This document shows positions 16,525-25,233 of a stretch of 64,000 bases of DNA, in pieces. This stretch comes from Cytophagaceae bacterium. GTDB lineage: Bacteria; Bacteroidota; Bacteroidia; Cytophagales; Spirosomataceae. How positions within the stretch are numbered: position 1 is the stretch's first letter; each line of letters opens with the position of its first letter. Under the pieces are notes generated by a model. That model did no database searches. It was given only the letters and a program-made list of their open reading frames with translations, and was not told the DNA's origin. Both the position numbers and the translations under genes were made by a program. The stretch is from NCBI GenBank assembly GCA_005791165.1, contig SXXW01000003.1, positions 1-64,000 on the forward strand, written 5' to 3'.

Positions 16525-18419
16525 TACTTTATCCGTTTTAACATGTCAGCAATAGGAAATCGAATTGCCTGACCCATGGGTTTTTTACCCCGATAACTAA
16601 TCACGCGCATTTCAACTGCATCCTTGGGCACAGTGATAAGTCCAGATGCAGCAGGGTAATAATTGTCGGGCAACGAGTGATCGAAACTATAGTGAAATGA
16701 AATGTTTTCCACCTCAGCCGTCATATTCACCTGTATTTCTCCCTTAGACGTTTTTGAAAATTTAAAGATAGGATCATACATGCTCCGAGCGTATTTAATC
16801 TCCGCAACATCAGATCTTTCAAAATGATTTTCTACTCGGCCAATAAAATTATTCCAATTTTTATTCTCATGGCTGGACCATAAATCTTCAGCCACAGCCC
16901 AAGCGCGGGGATATAACATATATTGAAGATGTCGGTAATTAAATAATTGCTCAGACCATAAATTTGCTTGGCCACCTTTAATTAATTCAGCATTGACGCC
17001 TTCAGGTACCGGATTGAAATCATAAGAATTTTTAAGTCGAACAGTTTCATACACTGGAGGCTCAATAATTCCATCGCCCTGCATTAAATCCAGATATACA
17101 TTTGAATTAGGCGTCATGACCACTTGGTGTCCATCATTTGCTGCCTGAATACCCCCTTTAATCCCCCTCCAAGACATAACAGCCGTATTTTTTGGTAGTC
17201 CACCGCCTTCTAATATCTCATCCCAGCCCATCATTTTTTTCCCTTTTGAAGTAATGATTTTTTCCAATCGGCGCGTAAAATAGGCTTGAACTTCCTGAGA
17301 ATTTTTTAACCCTTCCTTGATTCTCAAGGCTTGTATTTGAGGATTTTTATCCCAATAATTTTTGGGACATTCATCTCCACCCATGTGAATATATTCAAAG
17401 GGGAATAATTCAGACACTTCACCAAAAACCTTATCTAAAAAGGTGTACACCTTTTCATTGGCAGGACATAATGTATTATCCTGCAAAGCAATCGCATGAT
17501 CGGTAGACCAATCAATAAAAGGCTCCCCGGAAATTACTTGGTAATTTACTGCCTCAGGGGTACATGAAAGTTCTGGATAAGAAGCTACAGCGGCCATTGA
17601 ATGCCCAGGTACATCGATTTCAGGCATAATATCGACAAATCGATCTTTGGCATATTTGACTAATTCTCGTATGTCATCTTGTGTAAAAAATCCACCAAAA
17701 TCACGAGGTTCATTCGGCTCAGGTTTAGAAAACTCCGTAAATCGACCTATTTTCTTCACATTAAAAGCGCCCTTTTTTGTCAAATTAGGAAATGATTTAA
17801 TTTCAATACGCCAGCCTTCATCATCGGTCAAATGCAGATGCAATAAATTGTATTTATAAGCGACCATTTCGTCAATAAATTGCTTTACCTGATCCTTAGT
17901 AAAGAAATGCCTCGCTACGTCAAACATCATTCCTCGCCAAGCGAATCTTGGCGTGTCCTGAATATTAGCAAAGGGGATTTTCCAAGAAACACCTTTCACA
18001 ACCGTTTTTGACTCTATTTCTTTGGGTAATAATTGGCCTAACGTTTGAATTCCATAAAATAAACCAACGGGATTATTAGCCAAAATCTGCACTCCACTCT
18101 GATTCACTTGAAGGCGATAACCTTCTTTTCCAAGCGATGAATCAAACGATTTATTTAAAACAAATCGAATATTAGCTTTCGCCTGATCCCCATAAACCCT
18201 AGTTAATTTATAGCCAGTGGCTTTTTTGAGTTTTTCAGAAAATAAGCTGAAAGCCACTTTTAGGCTAGGATCATTAGGTCCCGACAAAGTCAAAGATGAA
18301 GGCAGAGAATAAGAACCCTTTGGGTATTCAGCCTTTAATGGAATGGGGATAATGGAAGGTATTTGACCCCTAAATACAAAGGATGTCAAGCACATGAGAA
18401 CTAAAAATATATATTTCAT
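16524..18419 (-). CDS. GH20 beta-N-acetylhexosaminidase
   Basis: The product has 631 residues with a signal peptide (1-19). A GH20b N-terminal alpha/beta domain (about 20-155) precedes the TIM-barrel catalytic domain (about 158-500). LLHLHLTDDEGWRIEIK marks the active site, and D349-E350 in YIHMGGDECP are the catalytic pair for substrate-assisted cleavage of terminal GlcNAc or GalNAc. VMSWRG and QANLWSEQ are further family motifs. It acts in the periplasm or at the surface on chitin oligomers, glycans or peptidoglycan fragments. It lies 7 bases from the carboxylesterase gene upstream and overlaps madL. Confidence 0.93.
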   Translation of the reverse strand: MKYIFLVLMCLTSFVFRGQIPSIIPIPLKAEYPKGSYSLPSSLTLSGPNDPSLKVAFSLFSEKLKKATGYKLTRVYGDQAKANIRFVLNKSFDSSLGKEGYRLQVNQSGVQILANNPVGLFYGIQTLGQLLPKEIESKTVVKGVSWKIPFANIQDTPRFAWRGMMFDVARHFFTKDQVKQFIDEMVAYKYNLLHLHLTDDEGWRIEIKSFPNLTKKGAFNVKKIGRFTEFSKPEPNEPRDFGGFFTQDDIRELVKYAKDRFVDIMPEIDVPGHSMAAVASYPELSCTPEAVNYQVISGEPFIDWSTDHAIALQDNTLCPANEKVYTFLDKVFGEVSELFPFEYIHMGGDECPKNYWDKNPQIQALRIKEGLKNSQEVQAYFTRRLEKIITSKGKKMMGWDEILEGGGLPKNTAVMSWRGIKGGIQAANDGHQVVMTPNSNVYLDLMQGDGIIEPPVYETVRLKNSYDFNPVPEGVNAELIKGGQANLWSEQLFNYRHLQYMLYPRAWAVAEDLWSSHENKNWNNFIGRVENHFERSDVAEIKYARSMYDPIFKFSKTSKGEIQVNMTAEVENISFHYSFDHSLPDNYYPAASGLITVPKDAVEMRVISYRGKKPMGQAIRFPIADMLKRIK

Positions 18420-18426
18420 AAATAAA

Positions 18427-20073
18427 TTAACTTAAAGATTTTCTTGCCTCACGATCGGGATCTAAAGCAAGCATTGATTGATCATTTAATATCATGGTCT
18501 CCCCTTTTTCTGACGTATAAGGCTTCCAGTTAGGCAAACCACCTCCATTTGGGTTTCCTGTTCTAACAAAATTCAAAAAGCTTTTAGCCATTTTTTCTGA
18601 CAAAGCTCTAGGACGTTTACCACCTCCGGTATGAGTTAGCATTAAGTCCGTATTATAAAACCAAAAACAAATATCATCGCAATGAAAAGCGCGCATTCTG
18701 CCATCAAAAAGTGGTGGTTGCCAACCGAACCAAGAAACATACACGGGAGCTTTTTTCTGCCCCGACTTCACATTAGCTGTTGCTATAGCATTTTTACGAT
18801 TTGAATTAATTAAAGCCCAAATTTCAATCGGCTTAGCCTCAGGGAAATTTTTAGCATAAGCATCCACTATATTACTAGTTTGATCAGCAAACCTTGTTTT
18901 TAGTTTCTCTTTGACTCCTGACAAAGTGATTGTTTCCAAAAGAGCATCTGTTCTAGATGGAGATTGCTCATGAAAAGTCGTATTAATCAATAATGGGATA
19001 TCGGCTGAAAAATGAGAGGAATCTTGAAAAAATTCCCCAGCAGCAAGGTATTGACCATCGCCTACAGGTGAAAAACCAGCTCGGGCAATATTCATACGCT
19101 TAGCTTCATCCCCCATTTTAGCGGCTGCTTTGTTTGCCACGTCAATGTATTCACGCCAAGAAAGTTTCTGCAAACCTTTGATATCACCCGGTTTCAAACC
19201 AGCTTCTTCCATAATTTTAAGTCCAACTTTCTCAGCAAATTCTTTGTTGGTCCCACTCAATGAGCTACCACTCAAAGCAACTGCTTTATGAAACAATCCT
19301 TTGGCAGATGGCATATTCATTAAAGTTGTCACTTTAGAACCTCCGCCAGATTGACCTATTATGGTCACATTACCTGGATCGCCACCAAAATTTGAAATAT
19401 TATCTCGGATCCATTCCAATGAAGCGACCATATCTAAATTACCTACATTTCCTGAGGCTGGATGACCACCAGCCGCAGAAAGCTGACTATAACCTAAAGC
19501 CCCTAAACGATGATTAATTGAACAAAAAACAACATCACCAAACCTCGAAAGATTTTCCCCATGATATCCATCCTGCTCTATGGCATTCCCATTCGTATAT
19601 CCACCCCCGTGCAACCATAAAATAACAGGCCTTTTTTTCTGATCTAATGTAGGAGTCCACACATTGATGCGCAAACAGTCTTCAGAAACATCATCATAAT
19701 TCCAATGATCCACAAAAGAAGTATATTGATTTGCATACCGATTGTCCATGATTTGAGGAGCTGTATTTCCCCACCAAACGGCAGGACGAGTTTCAGTCCA
19801 AGGATTGGGTTTTTGGGGAGGCATAAACCGATTGCTACCAGAAGTATCCGCGCCATATGGTATGCCTAAAAAAGTATGAATTCCACGAAGGATGAAGCCA
19901 CGAACTTTTCCGTATTGTGTGTTAGCTACTGCAATATTATCGCCAACAAATAATTGTTGACCATCTGAAGAAATAGATTTAGAATCCTTTGAATAACCAT
20001 TATAATGCCCTAGGCTTAAACTTGCCGAGCCAAGGCCCAAAGATTGAATGAAATCACGACGACTTGCTTTCAT
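18427..20073 (-). CDS. Type-B carboxylesterase with Tat-like signal
   Basis: The 548-residue product opens with SRRDFIQSLGLGSASL, a twin-arginine-type signal. The type-B domain (about 50-520) has GIPYGAD, the EDCLRINVWTP signature, the oxyanion-hole HGGGY and nucleophile S242 in GQSGGG. The HCDDICFWF region late in the protein has a His fitting the triad. It should hydrolyse carboxylic esters, possibly acetyl or feruloyl groups on glycans. It is the first gene of a six-gene operon running to 13970, with very short spacings throughout. Confidence 0.88.
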   Translation of the reverse strand: MKASRRDFIQSLGLGSASLSLGHYNGYSKDSKSISSDGQQLFVGDNIAVANTQYGKVRGFILRGIHTFLGIPYGADTSGSNRFMPPQKPNPWTETRPAVWWGNTAPQIMDNRYANQYTSFVDHWNYDDVSEDCLRINVWTPTLDQKKRPVILWLHGGGYTNGNAIEQDGYHGENLSRFGDVVFCSINHRLGALGYSQLSAAGGHPASGNVGNLDMVASLEWIRDNISNFGGDPGNVTIIGQSGGGSKVTTLMNMPSAKGLFHKAVALSGSSLSGTNKEFAEKVGLKIMEEAGLKPGDIKGLQKLSWREYIDVANKAAAKMGDEAKRMNIARAGFSPVGDGQYLAAGEFFQDSSHFSADIPLLINTTFHEQSPSRTDALLETITLSGVKEKLKTRFADQTSNIVDAYAKNFPEAKPIEIWALINSNRKNAIATANVKSGQKKAPVYVSWFGWQPPLFDGRMRAFHCDDICFWFYNTDLMLTHTGGGKRPRALSEKMAKSFLNFVRTGNPNGGGLPNWKPYTSEKGETMILNDQSMLALDPDREARKSLS

Positions 20074-20134
20074 AATTTTTTGGTTTAGTATCCTTAAAGT
20101 TGACGCAAAATGTATGTAAATCCAAATCCTTTTT

Positions 20135-20142
20135 TATTTTTG
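20135..20142 (+). promoter_or_regulatory. -7 box of amtB-PII
   Basis: TATTTTTG matches the TAnnTTTG consensus and lies 31 bases before the amtB ATG. A TTG at the expected -33 distance is not evident, which could mean that an activator is needed; that is an inference. Confidence 0.4.
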
Positions 20143-20173
20143 TAGCAATAAGCATTATATACGAAACAAAATC

Positions 20174-21427
20174 ATGAATGAAACTGCCACGCTTGCTGCT
20201 CAGCAAGTAGAACTTACACACGCTATTGACACAGTTTGGGTCGCCATTTGTGCGGCTTTAATCTTCCAGATGGAAGGTGGATTTGCTCTTTTAGAAGCGG
20301 GATTTGTCCGATCTAAAAATGCGGTCAGCATTATCGCCAAAGTAATGATTGACATCCTTTTTGGTGGTGTCGCCTTTTATTTAGTCGGCTTTGGAATTGC
20401 TTATGGAAAATCGAATGGCTATTGGGCCTTCGATTTTGGTATTTCAAAAGAAGATTTAGGATTAGGATTGACCATTTCGAATAGTCTATTTTGGTTTATC
20501 CAAATGGGCTTTGCGGTGGCTGCTATTTCCATTGTTTCTGGTGGAGTAGCTGAGCGAATGAAAATGTGGTCCTATGCCGTTTTTGTTACAATATTTTGTG
20601 CTTTAATGTATCCGTTGGCAGCTAATTGGGTTTGGAATCCAAACGGCTGGTTAGCTGTGCAAGGCTTTAATGATTTTGCAGGTTCTGCTGCCGTTCATGC
20701 GATGGGTGGATTTGCAGCCTTAGCAGGCGCAATCGTTTTAGGACCCCGATTAGGAAAATACAATGAAGATGGTAGTATCAACGCGATACCGGGACATAAT
20801 CTAACTTTATCGGCCGTTGGAGCTTTTATGTTGTGGTTTGGTTGGTTCGGATTCAATCCCGGATCCACCTTGGGGGCAGTTGGAAAATGGGAATTAATAG
20901 GTTCAGTCGCTACAAATACATTTTTAGCTTCAGCCGCAGGAGGAATTTCAACGATCTGTTATACTTTTTTACGGTACAAAAAGGTAGATATCACCATGGT
21001 TATTAATGGCGTCTTGGCCGGATTAGTGGCCATAACTGCAGGATGTAACGTAGTTAGCCCCAACAGTGCATTAATCATCGGATTAGTCGCTGGCACCTTA
21101 GTAGACATGGCCGTGGTCATCATTGACAACTTTAAAATAGATGATCCAGTAGGAGCCATCGCAGTTCATGGAATAAATGGTTTCTTTGGAACGATTGCTG
21201 TAGGTTTATTTTCAGAAAAAAATGGCTTATTTATTACGGGAGAAACGGGCCAATTAATCATTCAATTTATAGGGGTCGCCGTCATCAGTGTATTCTCATT
21301 TGTTCTTACTTTTACCATTTTCAAAGTGTTAAAAGCGACGATGGGAATTAGGCTAAGTCACAAAGCAGAATCTGCGGGTATTGATGCGGTTGAATTTGGA
21401 GTAGAATCTTATACAACATTTGAATAA
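20174..21427 (+). CDS. amtB: Ammonium transporter
   Basis: The 417-residue membrane protein conducts ammonium into the cell. It has about eleven hydrophobic helices and the family signatures: the gate region EGGFALLEAGFVRSKN, DFAGSAAVHAMGG and WFGWFGFNPGS. The twin pore histidines are H175 (AVHAMGG) and H332 (AVHGINGF). No cleavable signal is obvious, so the N-terminus may begin directly outside the first helix. The PII gene follows after 18 bases, the standard arrangement in which PII plugs the transporter when nitrogen is plentiful. Confidence 0.96.
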   Translation: MNETATLAAQQVELTHAIDTVWVAICAALIFQMEGGFALLEAGFVRSKNAVSIIAKVMIDILFGGVAFYLVGFGIAYGKSNGYWAFDFGISKEDLGLGLTISNSLFWFIQMGFAVAAISIVSGGVAERMKMWSYAVFVTIFCALMYPLAANWVWNPNGWLAVQGFNDFAGSAAVHAMGGFAALAGAIVLGPRLGKYNEDGSINAIPGHNLTLSAVGAFMLWFGWFGFNPGSTLGAVGKWELIGSVATNTFLASAAGGISTICYTFLRYKKVDITMVINGVLAGLVAITAGCNVVSPNSALIIGLVAGTLVDMAVVIIDNFKIDDPVGAIAVHGINGFFGTIAVGLFSEKNGLFITGETGQLIIQFIGVAVISVFSFVLTFTIFKVLKATMGIRLSHKAESAGIDAVEFGVESYTTFE

Positions 21428-21445
21428 TAGCTAAATAAATTAGAT

Positions 21446-21787
21446 ATGAAAAAGGTAGAAGCCATTGTAAAACCATCGAAATTAAAAGCTATTCAAAAGG
21501 GCTTGATCGATGCCAATATCCCTTGTATGACCGTGGTTCCCGTTCGTGGAGCCGGTTTACAACAAGGCTATTCAGAGATTTATCGGGGTACCGAAAAATC
21601 ATTAATCTTATTGCCGAAAATCATGATCATTTGTGTGGTCAGCGACGAAAACCTAGAAAAATGCTTAAGTGTCATCTTAGATAATGCTTCTGAAGGCAAC
21701 ACGGGGGATGGAAAAATCTTTGTTTATGATGTCCAAGATGCGATTAGGATTAGGACGAGAACGAGGGGGATTGAGGCGATTAGGTAA
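21446..21787 (+). CDS. glnK: PII nitrogen regulatory protein lacking Tyr51
   Basis: The product has 113 residues. KKVEAIVKPSKL, the GYSEIYRGTE T-loop base, and EGNTGDGKIFVYDV are the PII signatures that bind ATP and 2-oxoglutarate. Position 51, the tyrosine uridylylated by GlnD in proteobacteria, is lysine here (RGTEKS), so classical uridylylation is not possible. Linked to amtB by 18 bases, it is most likely the AmtB-gating type. The last codons run into an ATTAGG-rich repeat that continues past the stop. GlnK and GlnB cannot be told apart by sequence; the symbol is chosen from context. Confidence 0.92.
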   Translation: MKKVEAIVKPSKLKAIQKGLIDANIPCMTVVPVRGAGLQQGYSEIYRGTEKSLILLPKIMIICVVSDENLEKCLSVILDNASEGNTGDGKIFVYDVQDAIRIRTRTRGIEAIR

Positions 21788-21840
21788 ATTAGGTAAGAAG
21801 TATTAGGTAAGATGTGATAGGTAAGATGTGATAGGTATTC
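21743..21840 (+). repeat. ATTAGG-rich degenerate tandem repeat across the 3' end of the PII gene
   Basis: ATTAGG occurs at 21743, 21749, 21779, 21788 and 21802, followed by GATAGG at 21816 and 21830. The 14-base unit AGGTAAGATGTGAT is perfectly repeated at 21805 and 21819, with a diverged copy at 21791. The tract covers the end of the PII reading frame, its stop and the space before the convergent gene. No terminator hairpin is seen in it. Confidence 0.75.
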
Positions 21841-21843
21841 GAA

Positions 21844-22515
21844 CTATTTTTTTATCGTTTTTATGACGCGCATGCGGATAAACATCTCCTCAGAATACCA
21901 TTTTAGAGCACGAGTCTTTTTAATCATGGGCGCGTGCTCTTTACTTTTATAAGCGAAACTATCCAAGATTTCTTCCGACTCCCAAAGACTTAAGGTGGCT
22001 TGTTCCAACAAGGGAAATTCCCCTACCCCTTTGGCAAATAATAATCCATTTTTCGAAGATAAATATTTGCTGGCATGAGAGACATTGAACCAAAATAATA
22101 GGGATTTATACCAAACGATACTCGCACGCGTTAATACCAAAACAGGTCCAATGCCAGGATCTGCACCGATTTCAAAAGGATTGTTTCCATTCCAAGATCC
22201 ATGACCCTTGATGGCCACGGTATCCCAGCCGTTCATTTCGCTAGTTTGGTTTTTTAAAGCAGACCAACGCGCGTTCGTTTCAAAAAAATCATCCGAAGCT
22301 TTTTGAGACTCAAATACACCCATAAAGGCATATTTAGAAAAATCAGGCCAAACAGAAAAACCATTTCCCGCACCCACACCCAAATGTTTTGAAAATAACA
22401 AACCTGCATGATTCCAAGGATTAACTAATGAAATCCCCATTTTAGCAAATGCAAAACGCTTATTTGAAAACCCCTTGAAACTTAAAAATCGAATTGAAAT
22501 TATTTTTTCACTCAT
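21844..22515 (-). CDS. CrtA (spheroidene monooxygenase)-like protein
   Basis: The 223-residue product resembles CrtA, which oxidises carotenoids at C-2. The C-terminal half carries the family pattern: GPVLVLTRASI near 130, GLLFAKGVGEFPLLEQATLSLW near 165, FAYKSKEHAPMIKKTR and WYSEEMFIRM. The early FMGVFES and WDTVAIKGHGSW also fit. It lacks membrane segments. No other carotenoid genes are nearby, and in Bacteroidota this family is often annotated as CrtA without proof, so the substrate is uncertain. It has its own promoter, back to back with that of the VWA gene. Confidence 0.7.
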   Translation of the reverse strand: MSEKIISIRFLSFKGFSNKRFAFAKMGISLVNPWNHAGLLFSKHLGVGAGNGFSVWPDFSKYAFMGVFESQKASDDFFETNARWSALKNQTSEMNGWDTVAIKGHGSWNGNNPFEIGADPGIGPVLVLTRASIVWYKSLLFWFNVSHASKYLSSKNGLLFAKGVGEFPLLEQATLSLWESEEILDSFAYKSKEHAPMIKKTRALKWYSEEMFIRMRVIKTIKK

Positions 22516-22532
22516 TTACATCTAAATTAGCC

Positions 22533-22540
22533 TAATTTTG
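22533..22540 (+). promoter_or_regulatory. -7 box of the VWA-AAA operon
   Basis: TAATTTTG matches TAnnTTTG and lies 33 bases before the ATG at 22574. It is separated by only two bases from the opposite-facing -7 box of the CrtA-like gene. No -33 TTG is evident. Confidence 0.4.
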
Positions 22541-22542
22541 AA

Positions 22543-22572
22543 CAAATATATCGACAATAAGGTTTAAAACAA
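22543..22572 (-). promoter_or_regulatory. Promoter of the CrtA-like gene
   Basis: On the minus strand the -7 box TATATTTG (22543-22550) is preceded by TTG (22570-22572) with a 19-base spacer, the consensus distance. The ATG of the CrtA-like gene lies 27 bases downstream. The -33 element sits directly against the start of the divergent VWA gene. Confidence 0.6.
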
Positions 22573-22573
22573 C

Positions 22574-23692
22574 ATGAACAATTCTGGTAAAAAAGGTTTT
22601 TATTTTAAACAATATGAAGAAAAAGGAACATCCCCTTTTGATAAACTTTTTGGCATATTTAAAGAATTAATCACACATACATCGGGAGATTTTGATGAAG
22701 CGATTGATTGGCTGCGCGAACTGGACAAGGAATACGAATTGACCGATGAGAATTACACCATCGAAGATTTTATTGAAGATTTAAAAACCAAAGGCTACAT
22801 CCGAGAAGAAATAGACGCCGAAGGCGGATCTGGTTTAGGTATTACGGCAAAGACGGAAAGGGCGATACGCCAACAAGCTTTAGAAAATATCTTTGGGAAT
22901 TTGAATAAAAGCGGTGCTGGAAACCATAAAACCAAAGCTGCTGGACTAGGAGATGAACTCACAGGTGAATTCAGAAGCTATCATTTTGGAGATGGATTAG
23001 AAAAAATATCCCTAACCGAGAGTTTGAAAAATGCGCAAATAAATCATGGAATTGGGTCTTTCGAATTAACAGAAGAAGATTTAGTGGTGGAGGACTCAAC
23101 TTATAAATCCCAAATGAGTACGGTTTTAATGATCGACATCAGTCATTCCATGATCCTTTATGGGGAAGATCGCATTACACCGGCTAAAAAAGTGGCCATG
23201 GCTTTAGCGGAACTCATCACAACTCGCTATCCAAAAGACACGATTGACATCTTGGTTTTTGGAAATGATGCCTGGAGCATCTCCATTAAAGATATTCCTT
23301 ATTTGAAAGTTGGACCTTATCACACAAATACCGTCGCTGGATTACAATTAGCCATGGATATTTTGCGCAGAAAAAGGAATACCAACAAACAAATCTTTAT
23401 GATTACGGATGGTAAACCCAGCTGTGTTAAGGAAAGAGACGGGACCTATTACATGAATAGCAATGGCTTAGATCCTTATGTAACAGAAAAATGTTACACT
23501 CAAGCAGCGCAAGCCCGGAAATTGCATATTCCGATTACCACATTTATGATTGCCAGAGATTCCTACCTGCAACAATTTGTAGACAAATTCACCGAAACAA
23601 ACCAAGGAAAAGCATTCTATACGGGTTTAAAAGGTTTGGGAGAAATGATTTTTCAAGATTACGAAACAAATAGAAAGAAAAGACTAAAATAA
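22574..23692 (+). CDS. VWA-domain protein, partner of a MoxR-like ATPase
   Basis: The 372-residue soluble protein has an acidic helical N-terminal part (about 1-175) and a von Willebrand A domain (about 182-360). The MIDAS metal site is complete: D188, S190 and S192 (DISHS), the threonine near 251-253 and D279 in MITDGKPS. It is followed after one base by an AAA+ ATPase, the usual pairing for MoxR/VWA chaperone systems in which the VWA protein recruits a target for ATP-driven remodelling or metal insertion. The client is unknown. Confidence 0.85.
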   Translation: MNNSGKKGFYFKQYEEKGTSPFDKLFGIFKELITHTSGDFDEAIDWLRELDKEYELTDENYTIEDFIEDLKTKGYIREEIDAEGGSGLGITAKTERAIRQQALENIFGNLNKSGAGNHKTKAAGLGDELTGEFRSYHFGDGLEKISLTESLKNAQINHGIGSFELTEEDLVVEDSTYKSQMSTVLMIDISHSMILYGEDRITPAKKVAMALAELITTRYPKDTIDILVFGNDAWSISIKDIPYLKVGPYHTNTVAGLQLAMDILRRKRNTNKQIFMITDGKPSCVKERDGTYYMNSNGLDPYVTEKCYTQAAQARKLHIPITTFMIARDSYLQQFVDKFTETNQGKAFYTGLKGLGEMIFQDYETNRKKRLK

Positions 23693-23693
23693 A

Positions 23694-25133
23694 ATGATCA
23701 AAAATTTAGGTGAATTAAAAGCTTCTGGTTACGCCAGCAAATCAATTAAAGACGAATTAAGAGATAATTTAATCAAGCATATGAAGGCGGGAACGACTGT
23801 TTTTGAGGGCGTTCACGGTTTTGAAAATTCCGTTATTCCTGAATTAGAGCGAGCAATTTTATCACGCCACAATATAAATTTATTGGGTTTGCGAGGTCAA
23901 GCAAAAACACGTTTAGCCAGGTTGATGGTCAATTTATTAGATGAATACATTCCCTTTGTTGAAGGCTCTGAAATAAATGATGATCCATTGTCCCCTATTT
24001 CGCGTTTCTCTCGTGATTTGATCGCTGAAATGGGAGACAAAACACCCATCGCATTTTTGCATAGGTCTGATAGGTTTGCAGAAAAATTAGCAACTCCTGA
24101 TGTTACTGTGGCTGATTTAATAGGCGATGTGGATCCCATCAAAGCCGCTAATTTAAAACTATCCTATGCAGATGATCGAGTGATCCATTTTGGGATGATC
24201 CCGAGGGCCAATCGGTGCATCTTCGTTATCAATGAAATTCCAGACCTTCAAGCGAGAATTCAAGTAGCCTTATTTAATATTCTTCAAGAAGGTGATATTC
24301 AAATTCGTGGTTTCAAATTGCGTTTGCCCTTAGACATGCAATTTATTTTCACGGCAAATCCTGAGGATTATACCAATAGAGGAAGTATTGTGACCCCTTT
24401 AAAAGATCGAATTGGCTCTCAAATTTTGACTCATTACCCAGAAAGTATTGCGATAGCTCGTAAAATTTCCTCACAAGAGGCTAGGATAAATTCAAATCAA
24501 ATTAGTACAGTGCATGTGCCTGAATTAGCTTATGATTTATTAGAGCTAATTTGTTTTGAGGCTAGAGAGAGTGAATATGTGGATAATAAAAGTGGAGTCA
24601 GTGCTCGGATGAGTATTTCCATGTTAGAAAGTTTAATTAGTACGGCAGAACGAAGAGCGCTATTAGCTAAAGAAACATCCACAAGCGTTCGACTATCAGA
24701 TTTCATGGGCATTATCCCTGCCATTACAGGAAAAGTTGAGTTAGTCTATGAAGGCGAACAAGAAGGCGCTGCGTTCGTAGCTGAGCAGTTGATCGGCTCC
24801 GCAATCAAAACATTTTTACCTGGCTTATTTCCCAAGATTGAGAAGTTGACCAAAAAGATAGAAGACACACCTTATTCCCCATTAATGGAAGCCATTTTTG
24901 CCGAGGGAGGAATCGTTATTTACGATGAGAGTACAGAAGCTGATTACCGTAGCTCGCTAGATTCAATCAAACCATTGGAGGATTTGATTAAAAAATACCA
25001 ACCCAATATCCCGGCAACTGATCGCTATTTTCTAAAAGAGTTTGTGCTATGGGCATTAGCCGAACACCATAAATTAGGTAAAGATCGACTCACTGATGGG
25101 TTCCAGTTTAAAGATTTATTAGATATTTTGTAA
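23694..25133 (+). CDS. AAA+ ATPase of the MoxR/magnesium-chelatase type
   Basis: The product has 479 residues. Walker A is GLRGQAKT (65-72), with Ala where the last Gly of GxGKT usually sits. The second motif reads FVINEIPDL, so the Walker B Asp is Asn180 while catalytic Glu181 is kept. ILQEGDIQIRG and FTANPEDYTNRGSIVTPLKDRIG cover the magnesium-chelatase-like insert and sensor region. The C-terminal 190 residues form a lid and an extra helical part. It is cotranscribed with the VWA gene and ends at a good terminator. ATP use is likely, but the motif changes leave some doubt. Confidence 0.85.
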   Translation: MIKNLGELKASGYASKSIKDELRDNLIKHMKAGTTVFEGVHGFENSVIPELERAILSRHNINLLGLRGQAKTRLARLMVNLLDEYIPFVEGSEINDDPLSPISRFSRDLIAEMGDKTPIAFLHRSDRFAEKLATPDVTVADLIGDVDPIKAANLKLSYADDRVIHFGMIPRANRCIFVINEIPDLQARIQVALFNILQEGDIQIRGFKLRLPLDMQFIFTANPEDYTNRGSIVTPLKDRIGSQILTHYPESIAIARKISSQEARINSNQISTVHVPELAYDLLELICFEARESEYVDNKSGVSARMSISMLESLISTAERRALLAKETSTSVRLSDFMGIIPAITGKVELVYEGEQEGAAFVAEQLIGSAIKTFLPGLFPKIEKLTKKIEDTPYSPLMEAIFAEGGIVIYDESTEADYRSSLDSIKPLEDLIKKYQPNIPATDRYFLKEFVLWALAEHHKLGKDRLTDGFQFKDLLDIL

Positions 25134-25139
25134 AAAATT

Positions 25140-25164
25140 AAGCCTCATTTAGAGGCTTTTTTTT
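25140..25164 (+). terminator. Intrinsic terminator of the VWA-AAA operon
   Basis: A 7-bp perfect stem (AAGCCTC with GAGGCTT, five-base loop) is followed by T6. It begins 7 bases after the ATPase stop. Confidence 0.88.
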
Positions 25165-25233
25165 GATATAATTTGTGTTTATTTACGAAGTAAACATCCA
25201 TACTATTTTCCATTTTACTATACATTGAAAACC

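Noticed and set aside
25225-25233. TTG start for the Gfo/Idh/MocA gene
   Set aside because: The ATG nine bases later gives a good Tat-like signal; the TTG adds only three residues.
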